From: Lachnospiraceae bacterium
GTDB taxonomy: Bacteria; Bacillota_A; Clostridia; Lachnospirales; Lachnospiraceae
Direction: 5' to 3'
Length of the DNA stretch: 5,796 nt
Assembly (NCBI GenBank): GCA_024690425.1
Contig: JAILCT010000172.1
Location: 1 to 5,796 of the forward strand
Below the pieces are notes generated by a model. It was not told where the DNA came from and searched no databases. It worked only from the letters and a program-made list of their open reading frames with translations. Shown here one piece after another: positions 4,731 through 5,796 of the stretch. Made by a program: the position numbers and the translations under genes. Position 1 is the first letter of the stretch; the number at the start of each line of letters is the position of its first letter.

Positions 4731-5796
4731 AATCTAATACTTTCTGATGATTCTTAACTTTCTCCGGCTTAGGCTCCAATGCCTTGGCGGCTGACTTTGC
4801 CTTGCCTTCTTCAAGCCTATCCTTTATGCTCTTTGGCTTTTCCTTATCCTGCTTTTTACCAGGGTCCTCCAGCTTAAGAGGCTCCTTTGTATCCGCGATC
4901 ATGAGCTGCTTCTCTTCCTTAGAGTACAGATACACGTTATAGGACAGCCTGTCCTGGACATCGAGCTGGGTATCGTTTACTTCCCTTACCATTTGCTTGA
5001 TATCCTGTGCGCCCATGCTTTCAGCGGCAGGTATAAGGATAAGCTCGTGGATGGATGAGGGTATGATATAGATATCCGAACCCTTCTCCTCGGCAAATTC
5101 CTGCAGCTTTTCGGTAAAGATTATCCCTGCGGCACCGTTCATCTTGGATTCATTGCTCATGACATACAGCTCCGGTCCATCCGTCGGAGGCATTCCAGGG
5201 ATATCCATTCCCATCATCTCCTTAAGAACCTCAAACATGCTTGTTATATGAGGCGGCTGCTTCTCTTCCATGTTCCTTGTTGCATTGGTGAGCAGATCTG
5301 CAGCGGTCACTCCCCACATCTTCAGCTGCTCGTTCTTCACAGTGGCTGTCATGGTGCCGTACTCGTTCATGTTCATCTGTACCTGGAAGATGGCCGCCAA
5401 GTCACCGTACTTAAAGTGCGGCGTGCCTTCTAGGAAATCCCTGTTCATGTCGTAATTGATGACCTTTATGGACAGCCTCTCAGCTACCTGCTTAAAGTCC
5501 TTCATGAAACCGACATCTATATCCTTAGGATTCTTGTGGGCTTCAAAGCTTGCCCTCAGATCAGCCATGAGCTCAGACAAGGTATCTCCATCCTGATACT
5601 TTTCAAAAGCATCCTCCAGATATATGGTCGGAAAAATGTTGGTTTCCTTCACTGTATCTGTTTCCTGGATAGTGATCCCATGGAGCTTAATTCCGTTATT
5701 CTTAAGGACTTCCTTAAGATCTACCTTATGGTTCTCTGCCATTTCAGGCACATCATCGAAGATATGCTCCTTTACATAGGCGGCAAAATCCTCGAT
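4729..5796 (-). CDS. DUF5688 family protein, 5' end beyond window edge
   Basis: The frame is open from the right edge to TAG at 4729-4731, giving 355 residues. The GTG at 5751 is not the likely start: the 15 codons before it (beginning IEDFAAYVKEHI) belong to the family's N-terminal helix, so only a few residues are missing. Recognisable DUF5688 blocks, numbered from the edge, are NNGIKLHGITI (33-43), FPTIYLEDAFEKYQDG (55-70), QLKMWGVTAADLL (157-169), ELYVMSNESKMNGAAGIIF (209-227), and GSDIYIIPSSIHELILIPA (238-256). The family is known mainly from Firmicutes, often near conjugative genes, and has no established function. No signal peptide or membrane segment is visible in the part seen. The C-terminus (323-355) is a basic tail starting SIKDRLEEGKAK, shared with the next gene. 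Confidence 0.85.
   Translation of the reverse strand: MEDFAAYVKEHIFDDVPEMAENHKVDLKEVLKNNGIKLHGITIQETDTVKETNIFPTIYLEDAFEKYQDGDTLSELMADLRASFEAHKNPKDIDVGFMKDFKQVAERLSIKVINYDMNRDFLEGTPHFKYGDLAAIFQVQMNMNEYGTMTATVKNEQLKMWGVTAADLLTNATRNMEEKQPPHITSMFEVLKEMMGMDIPGMPPTDGPELYVMSNESKMNGAAGIIFTEKLQEFAEEKGSDIYIIPSSIHELILIPAAESMGAQDIKQMVREVNDTQLDVQDRLSYNVYLYSKEEKQLMIADTKEPLKLEDPGKKQDKEKPKSIKDRLEEGKAKSAAKALEPKPEKVKNHQKVLD
4732..4830 (-). repeat. C-terminal tail motif copy 2 (DUF5688 protein)
   Basis: This codes for the last 33 residues, beginning SIKDRLEEGKAK and continuing with ALEPKPEKVKNHQK. A Lys/Asp/Pro-rich linker (DPGKKQDKEKPK) precedes it and separates it from the folded DUF5688 domain. The placement matches the SpoVG-like protein: folded domain, charged linker, SIKDRL motif, basic end. 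Confidence 0.75.

Noticed and set aside
4332..4757. Open + strand frame of 141 codons opposite the spoVG-like gene
   Set aside because: It is antisense to a gene with clear family motifs and a strong ribosome binding site, and has no recognisable domain or binding site of its own.
5749..5751. GTG start for the DUF5688 protein
   Set aside because: The upstream codons to the window edge continue family-typical sequence, and no Shine-Dalgarno site lies at the right distance, so the true start is outside the window.
1..5796. CRISPR array, insertion sequence or riboswitch
   Set aside because: No regularly spaced repeats, transposase-like frame or terminal inverted repeats were seen, and no gap is long enough for a recognisable metal riboswitch before the CDF gene.

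Overview
This window looks like a piece of a low-to-mid-GC Firmicutes (Bacillota) genome, most likely Lachnospiraceae. The basis is protein family content (DUF5688, an ArdC/LtrC-type protein, a SpoVG-like protein with a charged tail, a CDF transporter with a double C-terminal domain), strong AGGAGG ribosome binding sites, and a tRNA without an encoded CCA. The species cannot be named from sequence alone.

Left part (1 to about 3650) reads as ordinary chromosome. A class I SAM-dependent methyltransferase runs leftward off the window edge. Divergent from it is a tRNA-Val(GAC). Three + strand genes follow in close order: an alpha/beta hydrolase, a cation diffusion facilitator (CDF) metal transporter with manganese-type metal-site residues, and a RimJ/RimL-like GNAT acetyltransferase. 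The spacings (48 nt and 3 nt) suggest co-transcription. After them starts a GTG-initiated membrane protein that resembles the N-terminal membrane region of bacterial diguanylate cyclase-like signalling proteins. It is cut off after about 94 residues.

Right part (about 3650 to 5796) is all on the minus strand, is visibly richer in G+C, and looks like the interior of an integrative/conjugative element. Reading leftward from the right edge it holds a DUF5688 protein (its first few residues lie beyond the window), a SpoVG-domain protein with a long charged tail, and the N-terminal ssDNA-binding domain of an ArdC-like antirestriction protein. The DUF5688 and SpoVG genes are translationally coupled, and both end in the same SIKDRL-EG-A(K/R) tail motif.

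The two parts meet at about 3640-3655, where the membrane gene and the ardC-like gene, facing each other, both lose their 3' ends. This is a real rearrangement (for example a decayed element that deleted into a neighbouring gene) or an assembly chimera. The sequence alone does not decide which. The shared C-terminal tail and this junction are the observations most worth following up.
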